Origin: Leptolyngbya sp. FACHB-36
Lineage (GTDB): Bacteria; Cyanobacteriota; Cyanobacteriia; Leptolyngbyales; Leptolyngbyaceae
Direction of reading: 5' to 3'
NCBI RefSeq assembly: GCF_014695955.1
Contig: NZ_JACJPG010000436.1
Span: 1 to 36,296, forward strand
DNA: 36,296 nt
Positions 25,547-32,623 of the stretch are shown here, piece by piece. Below the pieces are notes generated by a model. The model worked only from the letters and a program-made list of their open reading frames with translations, did no database searches and was not told where the DNA came from. The position numbers and the translations under genes are program-made. Position 1 is the stretch's first letter. Each line of letters begins with the position of its first letter.

Positions 25547-26188
25547 ATGCTAAGTTTTCAAGAGTTTTTTACGGTCTGTGCAGGCACTTGGATCACTGAA
25601 AGAACCTATCATTACCCACTAGAAGCAGACGTAGAACGCTCTCACACAGAGTTTCGCGTTAACCCGCTTACTGCCGACGAAAAGCAGAAAATCTTACCGA
25701 TTTCGGAGTCATCCTCTAGCCTTCAAATCGACGTTGCCAAATTCAGCAGCGACGAAGCAGGCTGTCCTGGTTTTTCGATCGCCTTCGATACGCGATCGGA
25801 ACGCGGAGAGCAGGTTTCGATGAGCTTGCAGGCGCTATTTGTTCCGGACAGCTATGTGACCAATGCAAGCGCGATCGAAAGCCCACCGCTACCGCTTGTG
25901 GCTCAGGTGGCTGCGGATGCTACAGAGGTAATCCGAGGATTTTACCTGCGCAACGAAGGCTACTCGGAAGGCGGAGCGATCGCGGGGCGCTTTACCTATC
26001 AGCCCACGCGCCAAACGCTAGAAATGACAACTTACTACAAGCGCTCGGTTGCTGTAGACCAGATGCGAATGATCTCGCCAGACACGCGGCTGCGCACGAT
26101 CGTCACCTACCAGCGCCCTGAGGTTGGACAGCCGCCAACGATCATCAACTTAGTTGGATTTGGCGTAGAGCAAAAGCAGCTAGGGTAG
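25547..26188 (+). CDS. Phycobiliprotein chromophore lyase, CpcS/CpeS-like
   Basis: CpcS/CpeS lyases are lipocalin-like beta-barrels that attach phycocyanobilin or phycoerythrobilin to cysteines of phycobiliproteins. The N-terminus (MLSFQEFFTVCAGTWITERT, cf. the family F-W-x-S/T-x-R-T pattern) and the barrel strands that follow fit the family. Conserved-looking parts are AIAGRFTYQPTRQTLEMTTYYKRSVAVDQM and the final strand INLVGFGVEQKQ. The length (213 aa) is normal to slightly long. A good SD (GGAGAAG) lies just before the ATG. I cannot say which phycobiliprotein subunit it serves, or whether it is CpcS or CpcU. The downstream Tat lipoprotein gene starts 33 bp later. Confidence 0.78.
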   Translation: MLSFQEFFTVCAGTWITERTYHYPLEADVERSHTEFRVNPLTADEKQKILPISESSSSLQIDVAKFSSDEAGCPGFSIAFDTRSERGEQVSMSLQALFVPDSYVTNASAIESPPLPLVAQVAADATEVIRGFYLRNEGYSEGGAIAGRFTYQPTRQTLEMTTYYKRSVAVDQMRMISPDTRLRTIVTYQRPEVGQPPTIINLVGFGVEQKQLG

Positions 26189-26221
26189 GAACAGAGGAGT
26201 GGAGAAGAGAAAAAGAGCAGC

Positions 26222-27436
26222 ATGTCAAATCCAAAATCCATCATTCATCATTCAAACTTCACTCTGGGACGGCGATCGTTCCTAACAGGCGCGTCAGCAA
26301 TGCTGCTGAGCCAACTGCTAGCAGGCTGTAGTGGGCAGAGTCAGTCAACGCTGACCGTGCGATCGCTCAGCGGCTCGGTGCCGCCCCAAATTCTCAACGA
26401 GTTCCGCAAAGGGCTGAGCAACGCGGCTTTGAACGTTTCACCGGAGGCAGAGCTACAGACGCTGTTTACTCTGCTGCAAACATGGAAGCAAGAAGCGAAA
26501 CCGCCATCTGCTAGCCGGTGGCCGAGTTGGGTTCCGTTTGTGGGTAGCTCGGAGGCTGCGATCCCAGACCTCGTGACCTTAGGCGATTACTGGCTAGAAA
26601 AAGCGATTCAGCAGCAGTTGATTGCGCCGCTTGATCCGACTCAGCTTCAGGGTTGGGCGCAACTGCCGCTGAACGATCGCTGGAAGGCGATTGTCACCCG
26701 CAATGCTCAAGGGCAACTCGATGCGAAGGGGCAGGTTTGGGGCGCACCCTACCGCTGGGGCAGCACTGTGATTGCCTACCGAACCGATATTTTTCGAGAG
26801 AAGGGTTTGCAGCCGCCAACGGACTGGTCCGACTTGTGGCGATCGGACCTGCGCCGTCACCTGTCCCTGCTTGACCAACCGCGCGAAGTTATCGGGTTGA
26901 CGCTGAAGAAGTTGGGTAAATCCTATAACACGCAGGACTTAGGCTCGGTTCCAGATCTTGACGCGAACCTGCGTGCCTTGCAACAACAAGCCAAGCTCTA
27001 CAGTTCCAGTGCCTATTTGCAACCGCTCATTTTGGGCGATACGTGGTTAGCCGTAGGTTGGTCTACTGATATCCTGCCAATCATTCGGCGCAATCCGAAC
27101 ATTGCCGTGGTGATACCGCAGTCGGGAACCGCTCTGTGGACAGATATGTGGGTGCGTCCAGCCGCAACCTCGACAGCGTCCTCCTTGGCAACGCAATGGA
27201 TCAACTTTTGCTGGCAGCCGTCGATCGCCGCCGAACTCGCATTACTCAGTCGGGCAAGTTCTCCTGCCGTGTTGCGGACCGATCGAGCAAGTCTGCCTCA
27301 GGCGCTCCGCGACAATCCGATCCTGCTGCCGGACACCGCAATCCTTGAAGCCAGCGAATTTTTGCAGCCGCTTCCTACTGCTACGGTGCAGCAGTATCGC
27401 GATCGTTGGAAGACCCTCCGCCAAGCGGTGAGCTAG
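26222..27436 (+). CDS. Tat-exported solute-binding lipoprotein (PotD/polyamine-type fold)
   Basis: The N-terminus combines a twin-arginine signal (LGRRSFLTG, Arg17-Arg18) with a lipobox LLAGC (Cys36), so the protein should cross the membrane folded and become lipid-anchored. The mature part is a type 2 periplasmic-binding-protein fold: DLVTLGDYWLEKAIQQQLIA, WGAPYRWGSTVIAYRTDIFRE, DWSDLWRSDL and WVRPAATSTASSLATQWINF. This pattern is common to spermidine/putrescine-type receptors. No permease or ATPase gene is adjacent, so it may act as an orphan receptor or in assembly. The length is 404 aa. Its last 56 bp overlap the 3' end of the minus-strand gene at 27381. Confidence 0.83.
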   Translation: MSNPKSIIHHSNFTLGRRSFLTGASAMLLSQLLAGCSGQSQSTLTVRSLSGSVPPQILNEFRKGLSNAALNVSPEAELQTLFTLLQTWKQEAKPPSASRWPSWVPFVGSSEAAIPDLVTLGDYWLEKAIQQQLIAPLDPTQLQGWAQLPLNDRWKAIVTRNAQGQLDAKGQVWGAPYRWGSTVIAYRTDIFREKGLQPPTDWSDLWRSDLRRHLSLLDQPREVIGLTLKKLGKSYNTQDLGSVPDLDANLRALQQQAKLYSSSAYLQPLILGDTWLAVGWSTDILPIIRRNPNIAVVIPQSGTALWTDMWVRPAATSTASSLATQWINFCWQPSIAAELALLSRASSPAVLRTDRASLPQALRDNPILLPDTAILEASEFLQPLPTATVQQYRDRWKTLRQAVS

Positions 27437-28079
27437 ACTGTCCCCGAAAGCCTGCTTTTCCGGTGGAATCGAGCAGAATGCTGCACGGCAGGTCGGCAGC
27501 AGGGGCGAGCGTCAATTGGCTTGGGTCAACCGCGCGAAAATCGCAGGTGTACGCCGCTACGAGGGTCGCCTGATTGTCAAACACGCGCAGGTTATAGCCA
27601 TAGCTACTGGCAGCCGTGCCAAATTTGTGCAAGAACGTGTAGCGGTCCAGGTAATTCAACAAGCTCCAAAACTGACGGTTCACCACAAAATCAACTCGCC
27701 CTGGCTGGCGGTTTTGACTCGGATAGGCAATCCAATTTTCCAAGAGCTTATTTGTCGATGCCTGCTGGTCCACATACTGTTCTCTGACCCACCAGAGGCT
27801 AGGAATTGTTAGTCCAGTCGTGGAGATTGTTGTAGAAGTCACCACAGAGCTTGGCGGAGAAGGCGCTTGCAGCACGTTGACATCGAGCGGCTCCGTAGTC
27901 GGGCGCAGCTCGATCGTGGAGGCGGGATCGGCTGCCAGCGATCGCTCTGTTACAGCCGCTGCACCTGCCAAGCTAGTGCAACCCAGAAACAATGCCGTGA
28001 GTACGCGACCTACGCGATTGGTCAGCGATCCAGATCTCGCCGATCGAGATTTACAGATAGCGAGCATCCTGCCAGACAT
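27381..28079 (-). CDS. Exported hypothetical protein of cyanobacterial type
   Basis: This protein of about 232 residues has a basic N-terminus, a hydrophobic segment (VLTALFLGCTSLAGAAAV) and a likely cleavage site near SLAADP, so it is probably exported. The mature part contains a striking conserved-looking core: SLWWVREQYV, LLENWIAYP, PGRVDFVVNRQFWSLLNYLDRY and FLHKFGTAASSYGYNLRVF. Two cysteines follow (YTCDF, LPCSI). The function is unknown. The start is probably the ATG at 28077-28079 or 28065-28067, both inside the 3' end of comFB; the frame opens at a GTG at 28124. It overlaps comFB by up to 29 bp (same strand) and the lipoprotein gene by 56 bp (opposite strand). Confidence 0.8.
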   Translation of the reverse strand: MSGRMLAICKSRSARSGSLTNRVGRVLTALFLGCTSLAGAAAVTERSLAADPASTIELRPTTEPLDVNVLQAPSPPSSVVTSTTISTTGLTIPSLWWVREQYVDQQASTNKLLENWIAYPSQNRQPGRVDFVVNRQFWSLLNYLDRYTFLHKFGTAASSYGYNLRVFDNQATLVAAYTCDFRAVDPSQLTLAPAADLPCSILLDSTGKAGFRGQSSSPLGGGSSNDRDTAAP

Positions 28080-28548
28080 GGGTGTCGGGTGCAGGTGCCT
28101 GCTTGCGCCAGGTAATGTCTCCACGAGATGTTCGGATTAGCGTGTGCTCTACCACATTCACCAGGGTACTCCAAGAAAGCTCCTCGCGTCGCAGTAGCTC
28201 CTTTAACCCTTGCAGCGCGATCTGAGCCTCCTGTGCTGCGTCTGCCCGTAGTGGAAGCGTCGAGCGGATGGGGTCGCGCCGCACCGCTGCGATCGCTTGG
28301 CGCACCGCCGCCACAACTTGATGGCTCAGTTCTTTGTGCGCCCGCGATCGATGCTGCTGCCATCCTTTTTGGCTAGTCGCATACAGCGACGGCAGTCGAT
28401 TTAAGGCATATGCAATGACTTCGACCTTACTGAGACAGTTGGCAAGCTTGACTGGAAGCAGCTTAAATTGCTTCTCGACCTCTTCTACAACCAAGGTCTC
28501 CATCACATTACGGTAGGCTTGAGCACGCTCTGTCTGTGCTGTGTTCAT
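28051..28548 (-). CDS. comFB: ComFB-family protein
   Basis: The core AYRNVMETLVVEEVEKQF, LPVKLANCLSKVEVIAYALNRLPSLYATSQKGWQQ is the ComFB signature. This family is widespread in cyanobacteria, and cyanobacterial relatives have been reported as cyclic di-nucleotide receptors. ComFB is named after a Bacillus late-competence operon. A role in second-messenger signalling, cell size or competence is known for relatives and is only inferred here. The long C-terminal part (residues about 80-165) is basic and helical. A strong SD (AGGAG) lies 6 bp before the ATG at 28546-28548. The following gene (27381) overlaps its end, suggesting co-translation. Confidence 0.88.
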   Translation of the reverse strand: MNTAQTERAQAYRNVMETLVVEEVEKQFKLLPVKLANCLSKVEVIAYALNRLPSLYATSQKGWQQHRSRAHKELSHQVVAAVRQAIAAVRRDPIRSTLPLRADAAQEAQIALQGLKELLRREELSWSTLVNVVEHTLIRTSRGDITWRKQAPAPDTHVWQDARYL

Positions 28549-29161
28549 ACCAAACTCCTAATAGCAACTCGGAGAGATGCAAAGACGCAAGACTAGGAAG
28601 GCACCGTTTAATCGTGTTGCTCAGAAAATGTAGAGCTACTGTGCAACTCCTTAGCCCTGCCGCCTTCAGGGCAAAGTTTCCGCCCAAAGATGTGCATTTA
28701 CTGACTGTACGTAATCTTATCAGATAAACCCAATAACTTAACAAATTTAGACTTCCTTGACCAGAGGGCGAGACCCCTCATCTCCAATTTAGAAATGGCT
28801 TGCAAAATGGGTGAATCTAAAAGAATAGTGGCTCCAGGTGGCGCCTCAGCTGAGGCTCAGCTTACTGGCACAGGCTTTGACGAAACCCTTGGTTAATCGC
28901 TTGTTGACCACAGAAATGCCTCAGCAAGACCTGAGCAATTCTTTAAGTTTGATAAAGATTCTAGACTTTTTTGCTTTAAGCGCTATTCTGTGCATCAAGT
29001 CATTGAATCGTGCCCCAATTTGTTTTATACGATGCATTTGTCGCATCGGGTTCTGGGTAGGCTCTTGATGTAGCGTCATACAGTACTTGTCACCTATAAA
29101 TTGTGTTTCTCATCCTGCTTAAGAAATACTCCTGTAGGTATATACGTCCGTCCTCAGAAAT

Positions 29162-29179
29162 GTTACAGTTATTAACATA
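29162..29179 (+). promoter_or_regulatory. HLR1-like direct repeat (RpaB-type site)
   Basis: GTTACAGT-TA-TTAACATA compares with the HLR1 pattern, two (G/T)TTACA(T/A)(T/A) units separated by 2 bp. The match is 14 of 16 positions, one mismatch per unit. It lies about 275 bp before the group 2 sigma-factor start. HLR1 is the RpaB binding site in cyanobacterial light-stress promoters, and some group 2 sigma genes are RpaB targets. Confidence 0.4.
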
Positions 29180-29338
29180 TGCTTCAGACAATTAAATCGA
29201 CAGACCAATGGACGCCTTGGCTGAATTGCCGCTGTACTTCAGTTGCTATCGCTTAAAGGCTCAGGAACCCCAGGTGTTAGTCTCCCTTCAAGTTCAATAG
29301 CATCGCGTCAAGCCTAGTTCTGTGTGGGGTGCTTTTAA

Positions 29339-29396
29339 CCAGTGAGTGTCACTGGTAGCTCTGTAGCTGTTCTGCATCGAGAAGCCTTGTCTCGAT
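29339..29396 (+). other. Two hairpins in the sigma-factor leader
   Basis: CCAGTGA-gtg-TCACTGG (29339-29355) and ATCGAGA-agccttg-TCTCGAT (29376-29396) are both perfect 7-bp stems. They are followed by TCACCTCCT (29407-29415), which equals part of the 16S rRNA 3' end. The start codon at 29455 has no good SD of its own. This may be a leader controlling translation. Confidence 0.45.
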
Positions 29397-29454
29397 TGTT
29401 TATCCTTCACCTCCTGTCCAGTTCGTTGTCTCCGTTCACTTTCCTTGGCAGCCC

Positions 29455-30411
29455 ATGAAGACTGTTCAAACCTCAACCGATTCAGTTCGCACTTATCTCC
29501 GTGAAATCGGTCGTGTCCCGTTGCTAACCCACGAGCAAGAAGTTGTTTACGGGAAGCACGTGCAGCGGTTATCTCTGATATATCAGGCGCGAGAAGCTCT
29601 GGCGCTGGAATTGGGTCGTGAGCCAACCCCAGCGGAGTGGACGCAGACCGTAAACCTTTCTGAAGCCGAACTAGAAAAGGTAGTCGCTGAGGGTGAGTAC
29701 GCCAAGCGCAAGATGGTGGAGGCAAACCTGCGCCTTGTAGTATCCGTTGCCAAGAAGTACACCAAGCGCAACGTGGATCTGCTGGATCTGATTCAGGAAG
29801 GCACGATCGGCATGCAACGCGGCGTTGAGAAGTTTGATCCCACAAAGGGCTATCGCTTTTCTACCTATGCTTACTGGTGGATTCGCCAAGCCATTACGCG
29901 GGCGATCGCAGAAAAAGGACGCACCATTCGTCTGCCTATTCACATCACCGAGAAGCTCAACAAGATTAAGAAAGCGCAGCGTCAGCTGTCTCAGCAGCTT
30001 GGACGTGCCGCAACGGCTGCTGAACTTGCCCAAGAATTGGAGCTTACTCCGCGTCAAGTGCGTGAGTACTTAGAGCGAGCGCGAGTGCCACTGTCGTTGG
30101 ATTTGCGCGTTGGCGACAACCAGGACACAGAACTGGGTGAACTGCTGGAAGATATGGGAGCATCGCCAGAAGAGTTTGCGATGCAATCGTCGCTGCGGAC
30201 CGATTTAGAACAGCTCATGACCGATCTGACGCCGCAGCAGCGTCAAGTTCTGTCGCTGCGGTTTGGACTGGAAGACGGGCAAGCGCTGACTCTAGCAAAA
30301 ATTGGCGACTTACTCAATATCAGCCGCGAGCGAGTGCGCCAAATTGAGCGAGAAGCGCTGACCAAGCTGCGCAAGCGCAAGTCGGCGATCGGTGAATACT
30401 TGGCAAGCTGA
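29455..30411 (+). CDS. Group 2 RNA polymerase sigma-70 factor
   Basis: This is a non-essential (group 2) sigma-70 protein of 318 aa. It has region 1.2 ([21 protein letters not shown]), region 2 ([29 protein letters not shown], and [19 protein letters not shown] for -10 recognition) and region 3 ([26 protein letters not shown]). Region 4 ends with the helix-turn-helix [19 protein letters not shown] and the tail [14 protein letters not shown]. It is too short for the primary SigA. Cyanobacteria have several such factors (SigB-SigE); I cannot decide which this is. The start is the ATG at 29455, as no upstream in-frame ATG or GTG exists after the stop at 29356. A long structured leader precedes it. 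Confidence 0.95.
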   Translation: MKTVQTSTDSVRTYLREIGRVPLLTHEQEVVYGKHVQRLSLIYQAREALALELGREPTPAEWTQTVNLSEAELEKVVAEGEYAKRKMVEANLRLVVSVAKKYTKRNVDLLDLIQEGTIGMQRGVEKFDPTKGYRFSTYAYWWIRQAITRAIAEKGRTIRLPIHITEKLNKIKKAQRQLSQQLGRAATAAELAQELELTPRQVREYLERARVPLSLDLRVGDNQDTELGELLEDMGASPEEFAMQSSLRTDLEQLMTDLTPQQRQVLSLRFGLEDGQALTLAKIGDLLNISRERVRQIEREALTKLRKRKSAIGEYLAS

Positions 30412-30415
30412 GGTT

Positions 30416-30459
30416 CAGAGTAGAGAAGTTCAAACTGAAGCATCTCTCTACTAACTCTG
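30416..30459. terminator. Likely bidirectional terminator
   Basis: CAGAGTAGAGA and the imperfect complement ending ACTCTG (to 30459) form a stem with two one-base bulges in the 39-bp gap between the convergent sigma-factor and tsaB genes. The right arm reaches into the tsaB stop region. There is no strong T-tract. Confidence 0.4.
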
Positions 30460-31083
30460 TGGTGTAACTGGATGTTGACCGTAGAAGGGCAGCGCCTCCG
30501 ACCAATGGGGGCGCTGCCCTTGTTTCCAGGCGGCGTGGGCTAATTCGAGCAGACTGCCAACCGTTTCGCCTAATCCGTCCTCGGCTGACACCAACTGGTA
30601 GGGTGTTTTTAACTGCTCTAGCGTTTGTTGCCACTGCTCAGCGCTCATCAAGGTATCTGGCAAAAGGGTCTGGAGTTCAGAGTCTACCGATTGGTAGACA
30701 GCACCAAAGAGTTCGCCACGTTGAGCACGCATTTGCACCGCGATCGCCCGATCGTTCGCTCGGTTCGCCCAGGCGATCGCGGCTAGCGTTGAGACGGCAA
30801 ACAGCGGAATCTGAAGCTGCTGTGCTAGCGTGCGGGCAGTGACAACCCCGATACGGGTGCCAGTGAAGCCGCCCGGACCGTTTGCAACAGCGATGAATGC
30901 TAGATCCGTCCAAGTCTGTGGCTGCAGAAACTCGGCTAGATGCTGATGCAAATAGCTAGAAACCTCGCGCCCCAAGCCCCAAACCTGCACACGGATGTCT
31001 CCCGTGAGCGGACCGATCGCCAGTCCCAATTCTGGGCTGGTGGTGTGAATGGCTAGTCCATAGGTAGTGCAAGGCAAATTCAT
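30451..31083 (-). CDS. tsaB: tRNA threonylcarbamoyladenosine biosynthesis protein TsaB
   Basis: TsaB is the inactive dimerisation partner of TsaD in making t6A37 on ANN-decoding tRNAs. The N-terminus YGLAIHTTSPELGLAIG is the ASKHA-fold phosphate-1 region, and ANGPGGFTGTRIGVVTARTLA is the family signature (GPGSFTGLRIG type). The middle (AVSTLAAIAW, MRAQRGELFGAVY) also fits. The length is 210 aa. The start is the ATG at 31081-31083, with no obvious SD. tsaD and tsaE are not in the window. An uncertain open frame lies 16 bp upstream on the same strand. Confidence 0.94.
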   Translation of the reverse strand: MNLPCTTYGLAIHTTSPELGLAIGPLTGDIRVQVWGLGREVSSYLHQHLAEFLQPQTWTDLAFIAVANGPGGFTGTRIGVVTARTLAQQLQIPLFAVSTLAAIAWANRANDRAIAVQMRAQRGELFGAVYQSVDSELQTLLPDTLMSAEQWQQTLEQLKTPYQLVSAEDGLGETVGSLLELAHAAWKQGQRPHWSEALPFYGQHPVTPQS

Positions 31084-31099
31084 CTAAGTTTGAGCTGTG

Positions 31100-31585
31100 T
31101 TAAGGGACGTGTGGGGTAGCGTAACGTTCAATCCGAGCCTCGGCAACCCATACCGCTGCTTGATGCAGAGCATTGATAAAAGGTATGCGGGATTTGACAG
31201 CATATTTTACTCCAGCCATACTCCGGGCGGAATTAAGCAGCGATCGCGCCGTGAACACAGAAATTGGGTAGCTGAGGTGAGAAACCGCGTAGTCGAAACC
31301 AATACAATCCTGTTTCAAGCCGCTGAAACTGAGCAATGGCGATAATAAGTCGGATTGATGCCTGATTATTTGCGCAGTTGGGCAGACTGGACACGGATCG
31401 ACAGCCGAGTCGATCAGAAAGTCCTCATCGATAGCCAAAGCATTAAGCGTGCTGAAATAGTGAGTCAGGCGAGCGGCGATCGTGATCGCAGACAGCAATG
31501 GTGTTATTGAAAAAAGCTTTTGGCAATTGGGATTGCTTTTCAGCTGGACAGGAGAGATAACGGCGTTTACCTCGACGATGAGCAA
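31100..31585 (-). CDS. Uncertain open reading frame upstream of tsaB
   Basis: This is a 161-codon frame without stops on the minus strand, 16 bp before tsaB. The only in-frame start is a TTG (31583-31585) without an SD. The sequence (for example ITIAARLTHYFSTLNALAI, DYAVSHLSYPISV, and a CPVC motif) matches no family that I know. The complementary plus-strand frame in the same codon register also looks protein-like (NPYRCLMQSIDKRYAGF), but is broken by two TAA and a TGA codon. I therefore list the minus frame as weakly supported. It could be a decayed gene on either strand. Confidence 0.3.
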   Translation of the reverse strand: MLIVEVNAVISPVQLKSNPNCQKLFSITPLLSAITIAARLTHYFSTLNALAIDEDFLIDSAVDPCPVCPTAQIIRHQSDLLSPLLSFSGLKQDCIGFDYAVSHLSYPISVFTARSLLNSARSMAGVKYAVKSRIPFINALHQAAVWVAEARIERYATPHVP

Positions 31586-31672
31586 ATCACCATCTTGAGT
31601 AGGAAGACGGAAACAGAATCAGAGGTCAGAATTCAAAGAAGGTTTTACACATAGATTAAGAAAGGAGGCATC

Positions 31673-32128
31673 ATGAAAGTTCTGGTCAGCAGTTTGCTTT
31701 TCAGCATTGCGTTATCATTTGGACCAGTGGCACATGCACAAAATCGCCCAACTTCGACTGGTCAAGTAACGGCAATGGTGGAAGCTCTGCGAAAAGCAGC
31801 ACCTAGAACTGGCAAGCAGAATGATGGTCTGTATAGTGATTGGCAAGTGAAACCCGAAACGGCTCGTGGTTGGTCAAAGCAATGTTTAGGACGAGAAGTC
31901 ACGCCCTCTCAGTTTGAAAGCAGTCCTGCAACTGCAAGGCAGGTTGTGACGTGCGTTGTGCAAGATGAATTCAACAAAATGCTGCGTGCGACATCCAACA
32001 ATGAAACGAGAACGGTGCAAAGCGTGGCGTGTTGGTGGATGACGGGTCAATACAACAGTTGTAGAAGTGGGGCGACAGCAACTTATGTGCAACAAGTCAC
32101 TCGCTTTTATCAACAGCAGCGCCCCTAG
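31673..32128 (+). CDS. Small secreted four-cysteine protein
   Basis: The ATG at 31673 has an excellent SD (AAAGGAGG, 31661-31668) and opens a 151-aa protein with a standard signal peptide (KVLVSSLLFSIALSFGPVAHA, cleavage after Ala22). The mature 129-residue part contains exactly four cysteines (71, 94, 120 and 130), which suggests two disulphides, and aromatic-rich segments (NDGLYSDWQVKPETARGW, CWWMTGQYNSC). The family is unknown to me. Its codon use is more A+T-rich than most of the window and it is at the beginning of the accessory-looking right end. Confidence 0.85.
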   Translation: MKVLVSSLLFSIALSFGPVAHAQNRPTSTGQVTAMVEALRKAAPRTGKQNDGLYSDWQVKPETARGWSKQCLGREVTPSQFESSPATARQVVTCVVQDEFNKMLRATSNNETRTVQSVACWWMTGQYNSCRSGATATYVQQVTRFYQQQRP

Positions 32129-32246
32129 CTCAGACTAACGACTCCTACAAGCAACAAAATAGCTGGACAAGCTTGTTGACTGACAAACCTTCAGAAGACT
32201 TCTCCCAACTTCTCTCCAAAGCAGAAAGGAGACAAATTCCAGTTCG

Positions 32247-32263
32247 CTCTCCTCGCAGGAGAG
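32247..32263. repeat. REP-like palindrome
   Basis: CTCTCCT-cgc-AGGAGAG lies within a sequence (GTTCGCTCTCCTCGCAGGAG, then AGGGTTAGGG) of a kind found as dispersed intergenic repeats in cyanobacteria. It abuts the kinase fragment. The statement about dispersal is from general knowledge, since only one copy is in the window. Confidence 0.4.
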
Positions 32264-32492
32264 GGTTAGGGAAACTGCTCAGTAACGCTATCAAGTTTTC
32301 GGAGACAGACAGTACTGTTTAGCTGAAAGCAGACCACAAGCAGAATCGAACATCGACTGTGATCATCACCGCGATCGATCAGGGGCGAGGAATTCCGGCA
32401 GACAAGTTGCAATTATTTTCGATCGCTTTCAGCAGGTGGATGCTTCCGACTCCCGCAAAAAGCGAGGTACCGGCTTGGGGCTGGCAATCTGC
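32264..32492 (+). pseudogene. Histidine-kinase ATPase-domain fragment
   Basis: Plus-strand translation gives the HATPase core of a sensor kinase in broken form. The N-box LGKLLSNAIKFSETDSTV is followed by an in-frame TAG (32320-32322), then LKADHKQNRTSTVIITAIDQGRGIPADKLQ (G1 box). Near 32410-32415 the frame shifts, and IFDRFQQVDASDSRKKRGTGLGLAIC (F box and G2 box) continues in another frame to about 32492. Homology then fades. No dimerisation domain, sensor or start is present. The order and spacing of N, G1, F and G2 boxes leave little doubt about the origin. It is not functional. Confidence 0.88.
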
Positions 32493-32623
32493 TGCAACAG
32501 TAAGAGAAGTCGTTATAGCAGTATGCAGAACAACATAGCAGCTATTTGCTGTTTCTTGCAGCGGGTGAATAGTCTTGGTATCCTAATCTATCCACCCACT
32601 GCTGTAAATCTCAAGATGTTATC

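Larger units (their letters stand above)
28549..29454. other. Long gene-free region upstream of the sigma factor
   Basis: These 906 bases hold the divergent promoters of comFB and the sigma-factor gene. Visible items are hairpins GCCCTG...CAGGGC (28654-28672) and CGATGC...GCATCG (29030-29048), the palindrome TTATCAGATAA (28717-28727) and GCCTCAGCTGAGGC (28843-28856), the HLR1-like site, and two leader hairpins listed separately. A 76-codon frame at 28838-29068 has no SD or family-like sequence. A small RNA here is possible but not shown. Confidence 0.6.
32129..32623. other. Region with a broken gene and repeat
   Basis: These 495 bases between the secreted protein and the hemerythrin gene hold no intact gene. 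They contain the REP-like palindrome (32247-32263) and a decayed histidine-kinase fragment (32264-32492), described separately. A 63-codon frame at 32436-32627 is part of that decayed fragment and its read-through. Confidence 0.7.

Noticed and set aside
28838-29068. 76-codon plus-strand frame in the sigma-factor upstream region
   Set aside because: It has no SD, no homology-like blocks, is cysteine-rich by chance and spans small palindromes.
31097-31345. 82-codon plus-strand frame divergent from tsaB
   Set aside because: It needs a GTG start only 14 bp from tsaB with no SD, and ends in two stops. It is kept only as part of the finding on complementary frames.
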